A stretch of 12,400 nt of DNA. Origin: an uncultured Collinsella sp. GTDB lineage: Bacteria > Actinomycetota > Coriobacteriia > Coriobacteriales > Coriobacteriaceae. This document shows positions 1 through 7,381 of the stretch, one piece after another. A program made the translations under genes and the position numbers. The stretch lies in NCBI GenBank assembly GCA_902474645.1, contig CABRWN010000048.1:1-12400 (forward strand), written 5' to 3'. Below the pieces are notes generated by a model, which saw nothing but the letters and a program-made list of their open reading frames with translations, was not told the origin of the DNA and searched no databases. Each line of letters opens with the position of its first letter. Position 1 is the stretch's first letter.

Positions 1-1
1 A

Positions 2-1600
2 GATGACGGCGGCGTTCTACAGCAGCTCAAAACGTGCAAGGCCTACGACTGCGAGCTCGACGTCGCGGGGATTGTTATACGGGCCGATAGCATGCTGGTG
101 GAGCTCTTTGACGGGTCGTTTGCGGGAACCGACGAGCGCGACGACGAGATGACGGTGGTGCGGGAGGCGCTCGACGTACGTGGGCTTAAGGCGATGGCTA
201 TCTGGGTGCGCATGGTGTTGGCGGCACGGCGGCTCCTTTCCGGCTTGCCGGTAACCGACGACGCGGCGTTCAACGAGCTCGATCGTTTTGCCGTGCGCAT
301 GCGCGACAACCAGATTCAGCTGTTTGGCCTGTTGCTAGAAGGCTGGCAGTCGCTGGCAGAGGGACGGCCGGTTAATGCAAAGTTCCGTGCGGTCCAAGTG
401 CTCAAACTTGCCGAGGAGTCGATTGCGTACATGCGCGATAACGCATTGCTGCTGGAGCGCGCGGCATATCTGCGTAACACCTCGATGGTTTCGGTGCGCG
501 AGGAAGCGGAGCTACTCGATATAAGCCAGACACAGGTTGGTGGAGCGGAGGCCTGGATGGTGGCGCTGCATTTGGCCTGTGCGGGCCGAGACAGCGATCT
601 TGCGGCCTGGATGTCCATGAATCGTGCTGGGATTCTAGAGCCATCGTATCGGCTCTTTGCGCGCCTTGCCATGCATTGTCTGGGCGAGCCGGCGGGCAGG
701 ATCCGCAAGAAGCTTCCCGTGCGCGAACTGTCGCGGTACTCGCTGCGCGACGATTTGGAAGGGGAGGGTGAGCGTCTGTTCCAGGCTGGCGAGGTTGAAG
801 CTGTTGATACCATCGACCATATCGAGATTCGCATGTTTGGTGCGTTTCGCGCCGAGCGCGACGGGTTTCCCATCACGGACAAAATGTGGCGCCGCAAGAA
901 GGCGGCGACGCTTGCCGAGCGGCTTGCGCTGGGCATGGATGCGCTCGTCGATCGTGAGACGCTGGCCATGGAGCTGTGGCCCCATGCCGAGTTCAATAGC
1001 GCCCGCAATAACCTGTACTCGACGATATCGCGCTTGCGGTCGGCCTTGGGGCCGACGCCAGACGGCAAGTCGTGCGTGCTCATCCAAAATGAATGCATCG
1101 GACTCAACGGTGACTACGTCAAGACCGATGTACGGCTGTTTGACCAGATAAGCCGCGAGGTTTTGGGAAATCGCACGGGTGCGCGCGGGCCCCATTTAGT
1201 TGAGCTGTGCCTTAAGATTGAGCAGCTTTATGCCGGACCGTTGTATGTTCCCAATGGCTGTAATCCCACCTACTTTTTGCGTATGCGACGCATTATGCAG
1301 TCAAAGTACATCGATTGCATGATTAAGGGAGCAAATGCCGCTCTAGAAGAAAACGATCTGCAGTCGGCGATTTGGCTGGCGGAGTCGGGGCTTCGGCAGG
1401 AAACGGCACGTGAGGATATGGTGCGCTGTGCCATGCACGTCTACAGTGCGGCGGGGCGGCGGCGCGATATCGTCGAGCTATACAGCGGTCATATGCACCA
1501 TCTGAGGGAGCAGGTCAATGGCGTGCCCGAACCTGAGACGCGGCGTCTATACGAGCGCTTGGTGGAGGGACGGCTCAATCGCGTGCTGGTCGAGCGATAA
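2..1600 (+). CDS. BTAD/SARP-type transcriptional regulator, C-terminal part (5' end outside window)
   Basis: The reading frame is open from the left edge, so this is the last 532 codons of a longer protein; the ATG at 92 is in frame, but coding continues upstream of it. The first ~250 residues are Leu/Ala-rich and helical, like a TPR/MalT-type sensor region. From about nt 818 comes an OmpR/PhoB-like winged helix: an IEIRMFGAF opening strand, then RRKKAATLAERLAL, ELWPHAEFNSARNNLYSTIS and RLRSALG. The rest (about nt 1140-1600) is all-helical with LYAGPLY and AREDMVRCAMHVYSAAGRR-like helices, as in the bacterial transcriptional activation domain (BTAD). Domain order wHTH-BTAD is that of SARP/AfsR-type regulators, but here it sits at the C-terminus. 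Target genes and ligand cannot be read from the sequence. It converges on yhbY, and its TAA overlaps the yhbY terminator. Family assignment is fairly firm; function is inferred. Confidence 0.8.
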   Translation, partial: DDGGVLQQLKTCKAYDCELDVAGIVIRADSMLVELFDGSFAGTDERDDEMTVVREALDVRGLKAMAIWVRMVLAARRLLSGLPVTDDAAFNELDRFAVRMRDNQIQLFGLLLEGWQSLAEGRPVNAKFRAVQVLKLAEESIAYMRDNALLLERAAYLRNTSMVSVREEAELLDISQTQVGGAEAWMVALHLACAGRDSDLAAWMSMNRAGILEPSYRLFARLAMHCLGEPAGRIRKKLPVRELSRYSLRDDLEGEGERLFQAGEVEAVDTIDHIEIRMFGAFRAERDGFPITDKMWRRKKAATLAERLALGMDALVDRETLAMELWPHAEFNSARNNLYSTISRLRSALGPTPDGKSCVLIQNECIGLNGDYVKTDVRLFDQISREVLGNRTGARGPHLVELCLKIEQLYAGPLYVPNGCNPTYFLRMRRIMQSKYIDCMIKGANAALEENDLQSAIWLAESGLRQETAREDMVRCAMHVYSAAGRRRDIVELYSGHMHHLREQVNGVPEPETRRLYERLVEGRLNRVLVER

Positions 1601-1632
1601 AAAACGGGCACCCGAAGTACTTGGGCACCCGT
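1599..1632 (-). terminator. Intrinsic terminator of yhbY (leftward)
   Basis: On the minus strand an imperfect hairpin (outer ACGGG/CCCGT, a 2-nt mismatch, inner CCC/GGG, then the palindrome AAGTACTT) is followed directly by a run of six T. There is no T-run on the plus strand, so it serves the leftward gene best. It sits 37 nt beyond the yhbY stop, and its T-run lies over the stop codon of the convergent regulator. Confidence 0.75.
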
Positions 1633-1669
1633 AAGCTTGCTATGTGTTGGCTCGCCGGATCATTGGCTC

Positions 1670-1969
1670 TTAGACGAGCTTGATCTTCTCGATGTCCTTG
1701 CGCGAGGACTCGCGATACAGCGAGAACTTGCGGCCGATAACCTGGACGACCTCGGCGTGGCAGCGCTCAGCGAGCTCTTCGGCGGCTTCGCGGGCGGAAA
1801 GGCTGGAGCCATCGAGCACGGAGCACTTAACGAGTTCGTGCTTCTCCAGGTAGGCGACCGTCTGCTCGACGGTGCCCTCGTTGACATCGGACTTGCCGAT
1901 AATGATGGCGGGGTTGAGGTGATGGGCCATGCTGCGAAGCTGCTTGACCTGGGCTCCTGTCAGTGCCAT
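1670..1969 (-). CDS. yhbY: YhbY family ribosome assembly RNA-binding protein (CRM domain)
   Basis: The 99-residue protein is one complete CRS1/YhbY (CRM) domain, matching the usual ~97 residues. It starts MALTGAQVKQLRSMAHHLNP, as in E. coli YhbY (start-KQ-LK-LAH-L-P), and ends with the characteristic VVQVIGRKFSLYR strand and a basic tail. Known family members bind precursor 23S rRNA or pre-50S particles and help ribosome assembly in the cytoplasm. The loop that is normally GxxG reads GKSD at residues 25-28, so the second glycine is replaced by Asp. The Shine-Dalgarno is weak (GAGAA about 5 nt before the ATG). The upstream 181-nt gap has a GCCCCG-CGA-CGGGGC hairpin at 1996-2010 in the putative leader. 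It is downstream of, and co-directional with, the methyltransferase gene, and could be co-transcribed because no T-tailed terminator is seen between them. Confidence 0.9.
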   Translation of the reverse strand: MALTGAQVKQLRSMAHHLNPAIIIGKSDVNEGTVEQTVAYLEKHELVKCSVLDGSSLSAREAAEELAERCHAEVVQVIGRKFSLYRESSRKDIEKIKLV

Positions 1970-2150
1970 GGGTTCTCGCTTTCTATGTATGGGGCGCCCC
2001 GCGACGGGGCCTTAATCTACGTGAGCTGTCCCACGATAGCGCAGGAACGGCGCGGTGTGGGGCGTGTTTGCCCAGTTCAAAAAGAATGCGGATGCCGAGC
2101 GGGAGAACAACGCGGGTTACAGGCGGACGTGTACGGCGGCCGAAAGCGGT

Positions 2151-3038
2151 CTATGGACGGCCCGAAGAGACCGGCTCCCATGCAATAAACGCCCAACGGA
2201 CCTTGCGGACATGATCGAGCATATAGCGCCCCTGCGGCACGCCCTTGGACCCTGGCTCGCCGACATGGGGATTCTCAATCATATGCTGAGCGACGTAGTC
2301 GCGCAGACGGTCGATCTTATCTTCGTTACCGTGCTCGAGCATGCGGGAGAAGTCCGCCACGCCCGCCTCAAGGCTATCGAAGGTATCGCGACGAGGCGAT
2401 TCAAAGTACGTAACCTGCGGTAGGGCACCCATCTGAATGAGGATATTGAAGGCATACACAAAGCCATTACTGCAGGTAACCGAGGCACCGATGGCGTTCA
2501 TCAGGTGCAGGTCATAGCGCGGGCTGGAGTTGGCGACCATCGTGACGGCACAACGCTGACGAGCCGTACGGTCAAGCTTGGCAAGCGCGCCTTTTAGGTT
2601 GGTCGTAGTGACAGAGCGACTGGCAAAGGCGACATCTACCGCTTTCGCGACCGGTCCAACCAAATCCCAGTCATCATCCCAAGCAAGCTCAAGCGGTGTA
2701 ATGCGATCCTCGAGCCCATAGTACTCAACGCCAGCATCAAGCGTGCCCAACATAGCAGGGGAAAAGTCAGCAGCAATCACAGGATGTCCAGCCTGAGCAA
2801 GCGGAATAGCAATCGACCCAGCCCCACATCCCATATCCAGCACGGATTCACCAGGCTTTAACGCCAGCAGCTTCATAAAGTCCCGGGCATACGGAGCAGT
2901 CTCAAGCGGCCGAAAATGCCGAGCCCTTTTATCCCACTCAAAAGAATCATCAGCCCGCCGCCGACCAGCCTGCAGACGCATCCATTCCTGATTCCAATCA
3001 GCAGAAAGAAGCTCAGAGCGAGCATCCCCATCAACCAC
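2151..3038 (-). CDS. Class I SAM-dependent methyltransferase, substrate unknown
   Basis: About 295 residues. Motif I is clear (SVLDMGCGAGSIAIPLAQAG, residues 65-84), followed by VIAADFSPAML, where the Asp would bind the SAM ribose. The C-terminal half is unusual for small methyltransferases: a region with MVANSSPRYDLHLMNAIGAS, then a helical tail ending VRKVRWAFIAWEP. The start is chosen as GTG at 3038: AGGAGG lies at 3051-3046 with a 7-nt spacer, a near-perfect Shine-Dalgarno. An in-frame ATG at 3098 would add a 20-residue Leu/Gly-rich stretch without a comparable site and looks like leader DNA. The first half prefers T-ending codons (repeated GCT for Ala), unlike the GCC/GCG-rich neighbours, suggesting different ancestry. 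Fold is certain; substrate (small molecule, RNA or protein) is not recognisable. Confidence 0.88.
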   Translation of the reverse strand: MVDGDARSELLSADWNQEWMRLQAGRRRADDSFEWDKRARHFRPLETAPYARDFMKLLALKPGESVLDMGCGAGSIAIPLAQAGHPVIAADFSPAMLGTLDAGVEYYGLEDRITPLELAWDDDWDLVGPVAKAVDVAFASRSVTTTNLKGALAKLDRTARQRCAVTMVANSSPRYDLHLMNAIGASVTCSNGFVYAFNILIQMGALPQVTYFESPRRDTFDSLEAGVADFSRMLEHGNEDKIDRLRDYVAQHMIENPHVGEPGSKGVPQGRYMLDHVRKVRWAFIAWEPVSSGRP

Positions 3039-3203
3039 GGGCCAACCTCCTAGCAACAAAAAAGCGACTCCTCCCAAAAGAAGAGCCGCAACAAGCATAT
3101 ATCAGAAAGAACCGATCCAACGCCAAACCGCCATACCAGCAAAGTAGGGCAGAAGCGAAGCGACTGCCAAAGGGATAGAACCCAACCGAGGCCCCGTTGT
3201 GCG

Positions 3204-3339
3204 GGAGCCCCGGGGGAGGGCAAATATATAAGGTCGATCGCGAGTTCCGCACGAGCCGGAGAGCACTTAATGTGCTCTCCGTGCGAGTCAGGACTGTCCG
3301 AGCAGGCGACCTTATATATTTGCCCTCCCCCGGGGCTCC
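3204..3339. repeat. 136-bp palindromic element with 33-bp perfect inverted repeats
   Basis: The left arm 3204-3236 (begins GGAGCCCCGGGGGAGGG, ends AAGGTCG) is the exact reverse complement of the right arm 3307-3339. The 70-nt centre carries a second hairpin, GGAGAGCAC-TTAAT-GTGCTCTCC at 3258-3280. The element starts 17 nt after the stop of the UPF0210 gene. No T-run follows either arm, no target duplication is visible, and there is no transposase frame inside, so it is neither a classical terminator nor a proven MITE. It occupies most of the ~318-bp gap 3039-3356. The remainder (3052-3203) is moderately AT-rich, probably leader DNA of the methyltransferase gene, with no clear promoter. Confidence 0.9.
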
Positions 3340-3356
3340 TCGCCCGAACCCCTCAG

Positions 3357-4721
3357 CTAGTTCTTGAGCGAGTTCAGCGGTGCCGGGAAGCGTCCACCAC
3401 GGTGGGCAAGCACGGTACCGGCGTTGGGGTTCACCGGCATGATGGGTGCACGGCCAAACAGGCCGCCGTACTCGACGCAGTCGCCCACGCCTTTGCCGAT
3501 GGCGGGAATCACGCGCACGGCCGTGGTCTTGTTGTTGATGACGCCGATGGCCATCTCGTCGGCGATGATGCCGGCGATGGTCTCGACCGGGGTGTCGCCG
3601 GGGATGGCGATCATGTCCAGACCAACGGAGCACACGCAGGTCATGGCCTCGAGCTTCTCGAGCGAAAGCGCGCCGGCCTCGACGGCGGCGATCATGCCGG
3701 CGTCCTCGGACACGGGGATAAAGGCGCCGGAGAGACCGCCCACGCTGGAGCTGGCCATGACGCCGCCCTTCTTGACGGCATCGTTGAGCATGGCGAGCGC
3801 GCAGGTCGTGCCCGGGCCACCGCAGGTGCCAACACCGATGATCTCGAGGATGCGGGCAACGGAGTCGCCGATGGCAGGCGTGGGAGCCAGCGACAGGTCG
3901 ACAATGCCCTTCTCGACACCCAGACGGCGGGCGGCCTCGCGGCTCATGAGCTCGCCGGCGCGGGTGATCTTAAAGGCGGTCTGCTTGATCTTCTCGGCAA
4001 CCTCCATCATCGAGGCGGAGTCGGGGAGCGTCTCCAAGGCAGCAGCCATAACGCCGGGGCCCGAGACGCCAACGTTGATGACGGCGTCGGCCTCGCCACC
4101 GCCGTGGACGGCGCCCGCCATAAACGGGGAGTCCTCGACCATGTTGGCAAAGCAGACAAACTTGGAAGCGCCGACGGAATCCTGGTCGGCCGTGAGTTTA
4201 GCGGCATCGATGATGGTCTGGGCGGCCATGAGCACGGCATCCATGTTGATACCGGCGCGCAGGCTGGCGACGTTGACGCTGGAGCAGACGCGGCTCGTGG
4301 TGGCGAGCGCCTGGGGGATGGACTGGATGACGCGGCGGTCGGCGTCGCCGATGCCCTTCTGGACGAGTGCGGAAAAGCCGCCCAGGTAGTCGATGCCGAG
4401 CGTCTCGGCCGCGCGGTCGAGGGCATGTGCGATGGGGGTGAGGTCCTCATCCTTGCAGCACGCGGCGATCTGCGCCACCGGGGTGACGGAAACGCGCTTG
4501 TTGACGATGGGGATACCGTACTCGCGCTCGAGGTTCTCGGCGGTCTCGACCAGATGCTCAGCCGTGTGCGTCACGTGGTCGTAGATCTTCGTGCACATGC
4601 GGTCGAGGTTCTCGTCACCGCAACCCATGAGCGAAACACCCATGGTGATGGTCCTGATGTCGAGGTTCTGTTCCTCAACCATGCCGCGGGTTTCCGCGAT
4701 TTCTGCGGGCGTGATCGCCAT
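3357..4721 (-). CDS. UPF0210/DUF711 (PFL-like) family protein
   Basis: 454 residues, the normal length for UPF0210 (about 445-455). Recognisable family blocks are RTITMGVSLMGC near the N-terminus, GGFSALVQKG, SRVCSSVNVAS, FVCFANMVEDSPFMAGA, VHGGGEADAVINVGVSGPGV, LAPTPAIGDSVARILE, VGTCGGPGTTCALAMLNDA, SSSVGGLSGAFIPVSEDAGM and the C-terminal GRAPIMPVN. The family is related in fold to pyruvate formate-lyase-like proteins; its biochemical role is not established as far as I know. The start is ATG 4721 with TAGGAG 7 nt upstream; the in-frame ATG at 4751 lies in the promoter/terminator region and is unlikely. In many Firmicutes this gene is paired with a small ACT-domain gene (UPF0237); none is adjacent here. 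It follows metH but is separated from it by a hairpin and a candidate promoter, so it probably has its own transcript. Confidence 0.92.
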   Translation of the reverse strand: MAITPAEIAETRGMVEEQNLDIRTITMGVSLMGCGDENLDRMCTKIYDHVTHTAEHLVETAENLEREYGIPIVNKRVSVTPVAQIAACCKDEDLTPIAHALDRAAETLGIDYLGGFSALVQKGIGDADRRVIQSIPQALATTSRVCSSVNVASLRAGINMDAVLMAAQTIIDAAKLTADQDSVGASKFVCFANMVEDSPFMAGAVHGGGEADAVINVGVSGPGVMAAALETLPDSASMMEVAEKIKQTAFKITRAGELMSREAARRLGVEKGIVDLSLAPTPAIGDSVARILEIIGVGTCGGPGTTCALAMLNDAVKKGGVMASSSVGGLSGAFIPVSEDAGMIAAVEAGALSLEKLEAMTCVCSVGLDMIAIPGDTPVETIAGIIADEMAIGVINNKTTAVRVIPAIGKGVGDCVEYGGLFGRAPIMPVNPNAGTVLAHRGGRFPAPLNSLKN

Positions 4722-4756
4722 CCTTGCGCTCCTATCTGCCAAAACGAGCATAGTCT

Positions 4757-4785
4757 TATCTATTCTAACGTGCCGCAGGTGCCAA
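4757..4785 (-). promoter_or_regulatory. Candidate sigma-A promoter of the UPF0210 gene
   Basis: On the minus strand TTGGCA (4785-4780) and TAGATA (4762-4757) are separated by exactly 17 nt, giving a predicted start near 4750 and a leader of about 30 nt. The -35 matches the consensus at 5 of 6 positions, the -10 only at 3. The -35 lies in the loop side of the upstream hairpin. This is inference from spacing and position. Confidence 0.35.
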
Positions 4786-4804
4786 GTGGCGCATGCGGCA
4801 CGTT
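4767..4804 (-). terminator. Hairpin downstream of metH, probable terminator
   Basis: Perfect 11-bp stem AACGTGCCGCA (4767-4777) with TGCGGCACGTT (4794-4804), plus an inner GTGCC-AAGT-GGCGC stem. It begins 26 nt after the metH stop. On the minus strand only TT follows the stem; the plus strand has TTTT. The stem is strong but the T-tail is poor, so termination efficiency is uncertain. Confidence 0.55.
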
Positions 4805-4829
4805 TTGGTGCTCGGTTGTTTCCGTTGTG

Positions 4830-5627
4830 TTACTGCCCAAAGACCTCTTCGGCGATGCGAGCGCTTTCGGCGGCGTCCTTGGCGTAGTAGTCCGCGCCGA
4901 TCTGCTTGGCGTATTCGGGGGTGAGTACGGCGCCGCCCACGATGATCTTGACGCCCGGCACCTCGGCATGGAGCAGCTTGATGGGCTCCTCCATGGCGAC
5001 GACGGTGGTGGTCATAAGCGCCGAGAGGCCGACGAGCTTAATGTCACGCTCCTGCACGGTCTTGAGCACCTCTTGCGGGTCGACGTCGCGGCCTAGGTCA
5101 AAGACGGTGTAGCCGTAGTTATCGAGCAGCATCTTGACGATGTTCTTGCCAATATCGTGGATGTCGCCCTTGACGGTGGCCACGCAGATCTTGCCCTTGT
5201 CGGCAATCTCGCCGGCGGGCATCAGGCGTTTGATGGTGTCGAAGCCCACGCGTGCGGCTTCGGCCGAGGCCATGAGCTGCGGTAGGAAGAACTTGCCCTG
5301 GTCAAAGAGGACGCCCACCTCGTCGAGGGCGGGGATAAAGTGGTTGTTGATAAGATCCATAGCGTCGTGGTCGGCCAGCAGACGCTCGGTTTCGGCCGCG
5401 ATCTCGCCTTTGCGGCCCGAGACGACCATGCGACGAATCGGGTCGTCGTTGCCGGCGGTGCTCGCGACAGGTGCGGCATCACTCGATGCTGCCTGAGCCG
5501 CCGCCGGGTTTGCGGCGATCTTGTACGGATCGGTCCAGCCGGCGTAGCGCTCGATGTATCCGGTCGAGCCCTCGTCCTCAACGCTCAGGACGCGATAGCT
5601 GTAGACGGTATCCATAAAGCGCTTGGG
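4830..5627 (-). CDS. metH: MetH C-terminal fragment: cap and cobalamin-binding domain
   Basis: The reading frame itself is open from 5762, but everything before KRFMDTVYSYRVL is an Arg-rich shadow of the overlapping frame, so the genuine coding part begins near 5627. An Ala-rich linker (ANPAAAQAASSDAAPVAS) leads to the four-helix cap (GEIAAETERLLADHDAMDLI through LPQLMASAEAARVGF), and then the Rossmann-type B12 domain with the base-off DxHxxG motif in GDIHDIGKNIVKMLLDNYGY, SALMTTT and IVGGAVLTPEYAKQIGADYY. It ends EEVFGQ, with no reactivation domain. There is no Shine-Dalgarno before its first in-frame ATG (5615), so independent translation is doubtful. Such a stand-alone fragment would resemble a corrinoid protein, but sequence continuity with the upstream frame argues for one broken gene. 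Confidence 0.82.
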   Translation of the reverse strand, partial: PKRFMDTVYSYRVLSVEDEGSTGYIERYAGWTDPYKIAANPAAAQAASSDAAPVASTAGNDDPIRRMVVSGRKGEIAAETERLLADHDAMDLINNHFIPALDEVGVLFDQGKFFLPQLMASAEAARVGFDTIKRLMPAGEIADKGKICVATVKGDIHDIGKNIVKMLLDNYGYTVFDLGRDVDPQEVLKTVQERDIKLVGLSALMTTTVVAMEEPIKLLHAEVPGVKIIVGGAVLTPEYAKQIGADYYAKDAAESARIAEEVFGQ

Positions 5628-7372
5628 TTCATGATGGGGGCGTCCAGGCCCGCGCCGAAGGCGGCGGCCAAAAAGACCGAGCCCAGCAGCGGGCGGGCAG
5701 GCAGGCCAAAGCTGATGTTCGACACGCCGAGCGCGCATTTGACGCCCAGACGCTCCTTGCACAGGGACATGGCGCGCAGGATCTGCTCGGCCTGGCGTTG
5801 ATTGGTCGAGGCGGTCATGACCAGGCAGTCGATGAGGATGCGGTCGGGGCCGATGCCGAAGCGGGCGGCCTCGGCCACGATGCGCTCGGCGATGGCGAAG
5901 CGAGCCTCGGCGGTATCGGGGATGCCGCCTTCGTCGAGCGTGAGGCCGACAACGTTGGTGCCGTAGTGGGCGACCAGCGGAAAGATCTCATCCATGATCT
6001 GCTGTTTGCCATTGACCGAGTTGATGATGGGCTTGCCGGCGTAGCGGCGCACGGCGGCCTCGACGGCCGTAGGATCGGTGGAGTCGATCTGCAGCGGCAG
6101 CAGCGTGGAGCCCTGGAGCTGTTCGGTCGCCTGTTGGATGATCTTGACCTCGTCGATCTCGGGCAGGCCCACGTTGACGTCCAGGATGTCGGCGCCCTGC
6201 TCCTGCTGGCTAATGCCCTGACTCACCACGTAGTCCAGATCGCCGTCGCGCAGGGCCTGCTGCAGGCGCTTTTTGCCGGTGGGGTTGATGCGCTCGCCGA
6301 TGACGGCGATCTTGTGACCGTCACAGGGAAGGTCCACGACCGTCTGGGCGCTCGTGACCGACATGCTGGGCTTGCGGTGGCGCGGGCCGGGCGCGTGGTT
6401 GTCGATAAGCGTGCGCAAGGCCGCCATGTGCGCCGGCGTGGTGCCGCAGCAGCCGCCCACGATGCTCACGCCGTCCTCAATCATGCCGGCGACGGCCTCG
6501 GCGTACTCGGGTGCCTGGATATCAAAGACGGTGTTGCCGTCGTCGTCCACATGAGGGAGTCCCGCATTGGCCTGCACCATAACGGGTTTGTCGGTAACGG
6601 TGAGCATACGTGCGGCGAGTCCTCGGAGCTCGGCCGGTCCCTGGCTGCAGTTGATGCCCAAAACGTCGGTGCCGATGGCATCGAGCGTGATGGCGGCAAC
6701 CTCGGGACTCGTGCCCAGGAAGGTGCGACCGTCTTCCTCAAAGGTCATGGTGGCAAAGACGGGCAGGTCGGAGTTCTCGCGGCAGGCGAGGACGGCCGCC
6801 TTGATCTCGGCAAGGTCGGTCATGGTCTCGATAATAAAGAGGTCCACGCCCGCGGCGACGCCGGCGCGCACTTCCTCGGCAAAGAGGTCGTAGGCCTCGT
6901 CAAAGCTGAGGGTACCTAAGGGACGAAGCAGCGCGCCGATGGGGCCGATATCGCCGGCGACGTAGCGGGCGCCGGCCTCGCGGGCGCAGGTGACGGCCGC
7001 GGCAAAGACGTCTGCCACGGTGGCGGCACCGTCGAGCTTGTGGGCATTGGCGCCAAAGGTGTTGGCGGTGATCACATCGCAGCCGGCCTCGACATATTGA
7101 CGTTGGATATCGGTGATAACCTGGGGCTCCTCAAAGTTGAGCAGCTCGGGCAGGGCGCCGGCCTTCATGCCGGCCGCTTGCAACATGGTGCCCATGCCGC
7201 CGTCGAACAGCAGGTGTCCCGTGCCCTCGATGGCCGCACACAGGCGATCGTCCTTAATGCGCAGATCGTCGATCGTGCGCGTCTTGTACGTGACACCGTT
7301 GCGACGTGCGGCATCAACGGGTGCCGCCAATGCAGTGCCGTCAGAATCATGAGTGATAAGCGGAGTAAACAT
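5585..7372 (-). CDS. metH: MetH N-terminal fragment: homocysteine S-methyltransferase plus pterin-binding domains
   Basis: 595 residues as read, of which about 582 are genuine. Residues ~50-325 form the homocysteine methyltransferase barrel: LLFDGGMGTML (54-64), ITANTFGAN (101-109), and the three zinc-ligand cysteines in GINCSQGP (Cys242) and GGCCGTTP (Cys308, Cys309). Residues ~350-582 form the folate (pterin-binding) barrel: VIGERINPTGKKR, GADILDVNVGLPEIDE, LQIDSTDP, KPIINSVNG, GLTLDEGGIPD. A ~45-residue N-terminal extension precedes the first barrel. The last 12 residues (from SALWIPS) are out-of-frame product. Without the B12 module this fragment could bind homocysteine and methyl-folate but not carry methyl groups between them. 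Start ATG 7372 is supported by AGGAG with a 6-nt spacer. Confidence 0.88.
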   Translation of the reverse strand: MFTPLITHDSDGTALAAPVDAARRNGVTYKTRTIDDLRIKDDRLCAAIEGTGHLLFDGGMGTMLQAAGMKAGALPELLNFEEPQVITDIQRQYVEAGCDVITANTFGANAHKLDGAATVADVFAAAVTCAREAGARYVAGDIGPIGALLRPLGTLSFDEAYDLFAEEVRAGVAAGVDLFIIETMTDLAEIKAAVLACRENSDLPVFATMTFEEDGRTFLGTSPEVAAITLDAIGTDVLGINCSQGPAELRGLAARMLTVTDKPVMVQANAGLPHVDDDGNTVFDIQAPEYAEAVAGMIEDGVSIVGGCCGTTPAHMAALRTLIDNHAPGPRHRKPSMSVTSAQTVVDLPCDGHKIAVIGERINPTGKKRLQQALRDGDLDYVVSQGISQQEQGADILDVNVGLPEIDEVKIIQQATEQLQGSTLLPLQIDSTDPTAVEAAVRRYAGKPIINSVNGKQQIMDEIFPLVAHYGTNVVGLTLDEGGIPDTAEARFAIAERIVAEAARFGIGPDRILIDCLVMTASTNQRQAEQILRAMSLCKERLGVKCALGVSNISFGLPARPLLGSVFLAAAFGAGLDAPIMNPSALWIPSTAIAS

Positions 7373-7381
7373 CGAGGGCTC

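Larger units (their letters stand above)
4830..7372 (-). pseudogene. metH: Cobalamin-dependent methionine synthase MetH (short form), interrupted by a frameshift
   Basis: Two reading frames together encode one short-form MetH of about 847 residues: homocysteine-binding domain, pterin-binding domain, helical cap and B12-binding domain. The C-terminal reactivation domain is absent because it is a separate upstream gene. The architecture matches the short MetH known from Thermotoga and clostridia. The frame breaks at about 5625-5627: frame 1 reads MNP and then 12 out-of-frame residues before TGA at 5587-5585, while frame 2 takes over with KRFMDTVYSYRVL. A -1 shift, or one extra C in the CCC run, would join them as MNPKRFMDT. 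As given, no full-length protein is made. Either the gene is inactivated, or the base is a sequencing/assembly error, or homologues carry a few more residues at this joint. The gene starts 9 nt after the reactivation-domain stop, with AGGAG 6 nt before the ATG. Confidence 0.85.

Noticed and set aside
2055..2423. Plus-strand frame starting at GTG 2055 with AGGA upstream (WGVFAQFKKNADAERENN...)
   Set aside because: The first ~30 codons look coding-like, but most of the frame is antisense to the methyltransferase C-terminus and no family is recognised. It could be a decayed gene end; not strong enough to call.
3270..5096. 608-codon open frame on the plus strand, antisense to the UPF0210 gene and the end of metH
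   Set aside because: Gly/Asp/His/Ala-rich composition typical of antisense frames in GC-rich genes; no recognisable domain, and both minus-strand genes beneath it are certain.
5600..5640. Programmed -1 frameshift in metH
   Set aside because: The site (ATG AAC CCA AGC) lacks an X XXY YYZ heptamer and no strong stimulatory stem or internal Shine-Dalgarno is obvious; mutation or sequence error is simpler.
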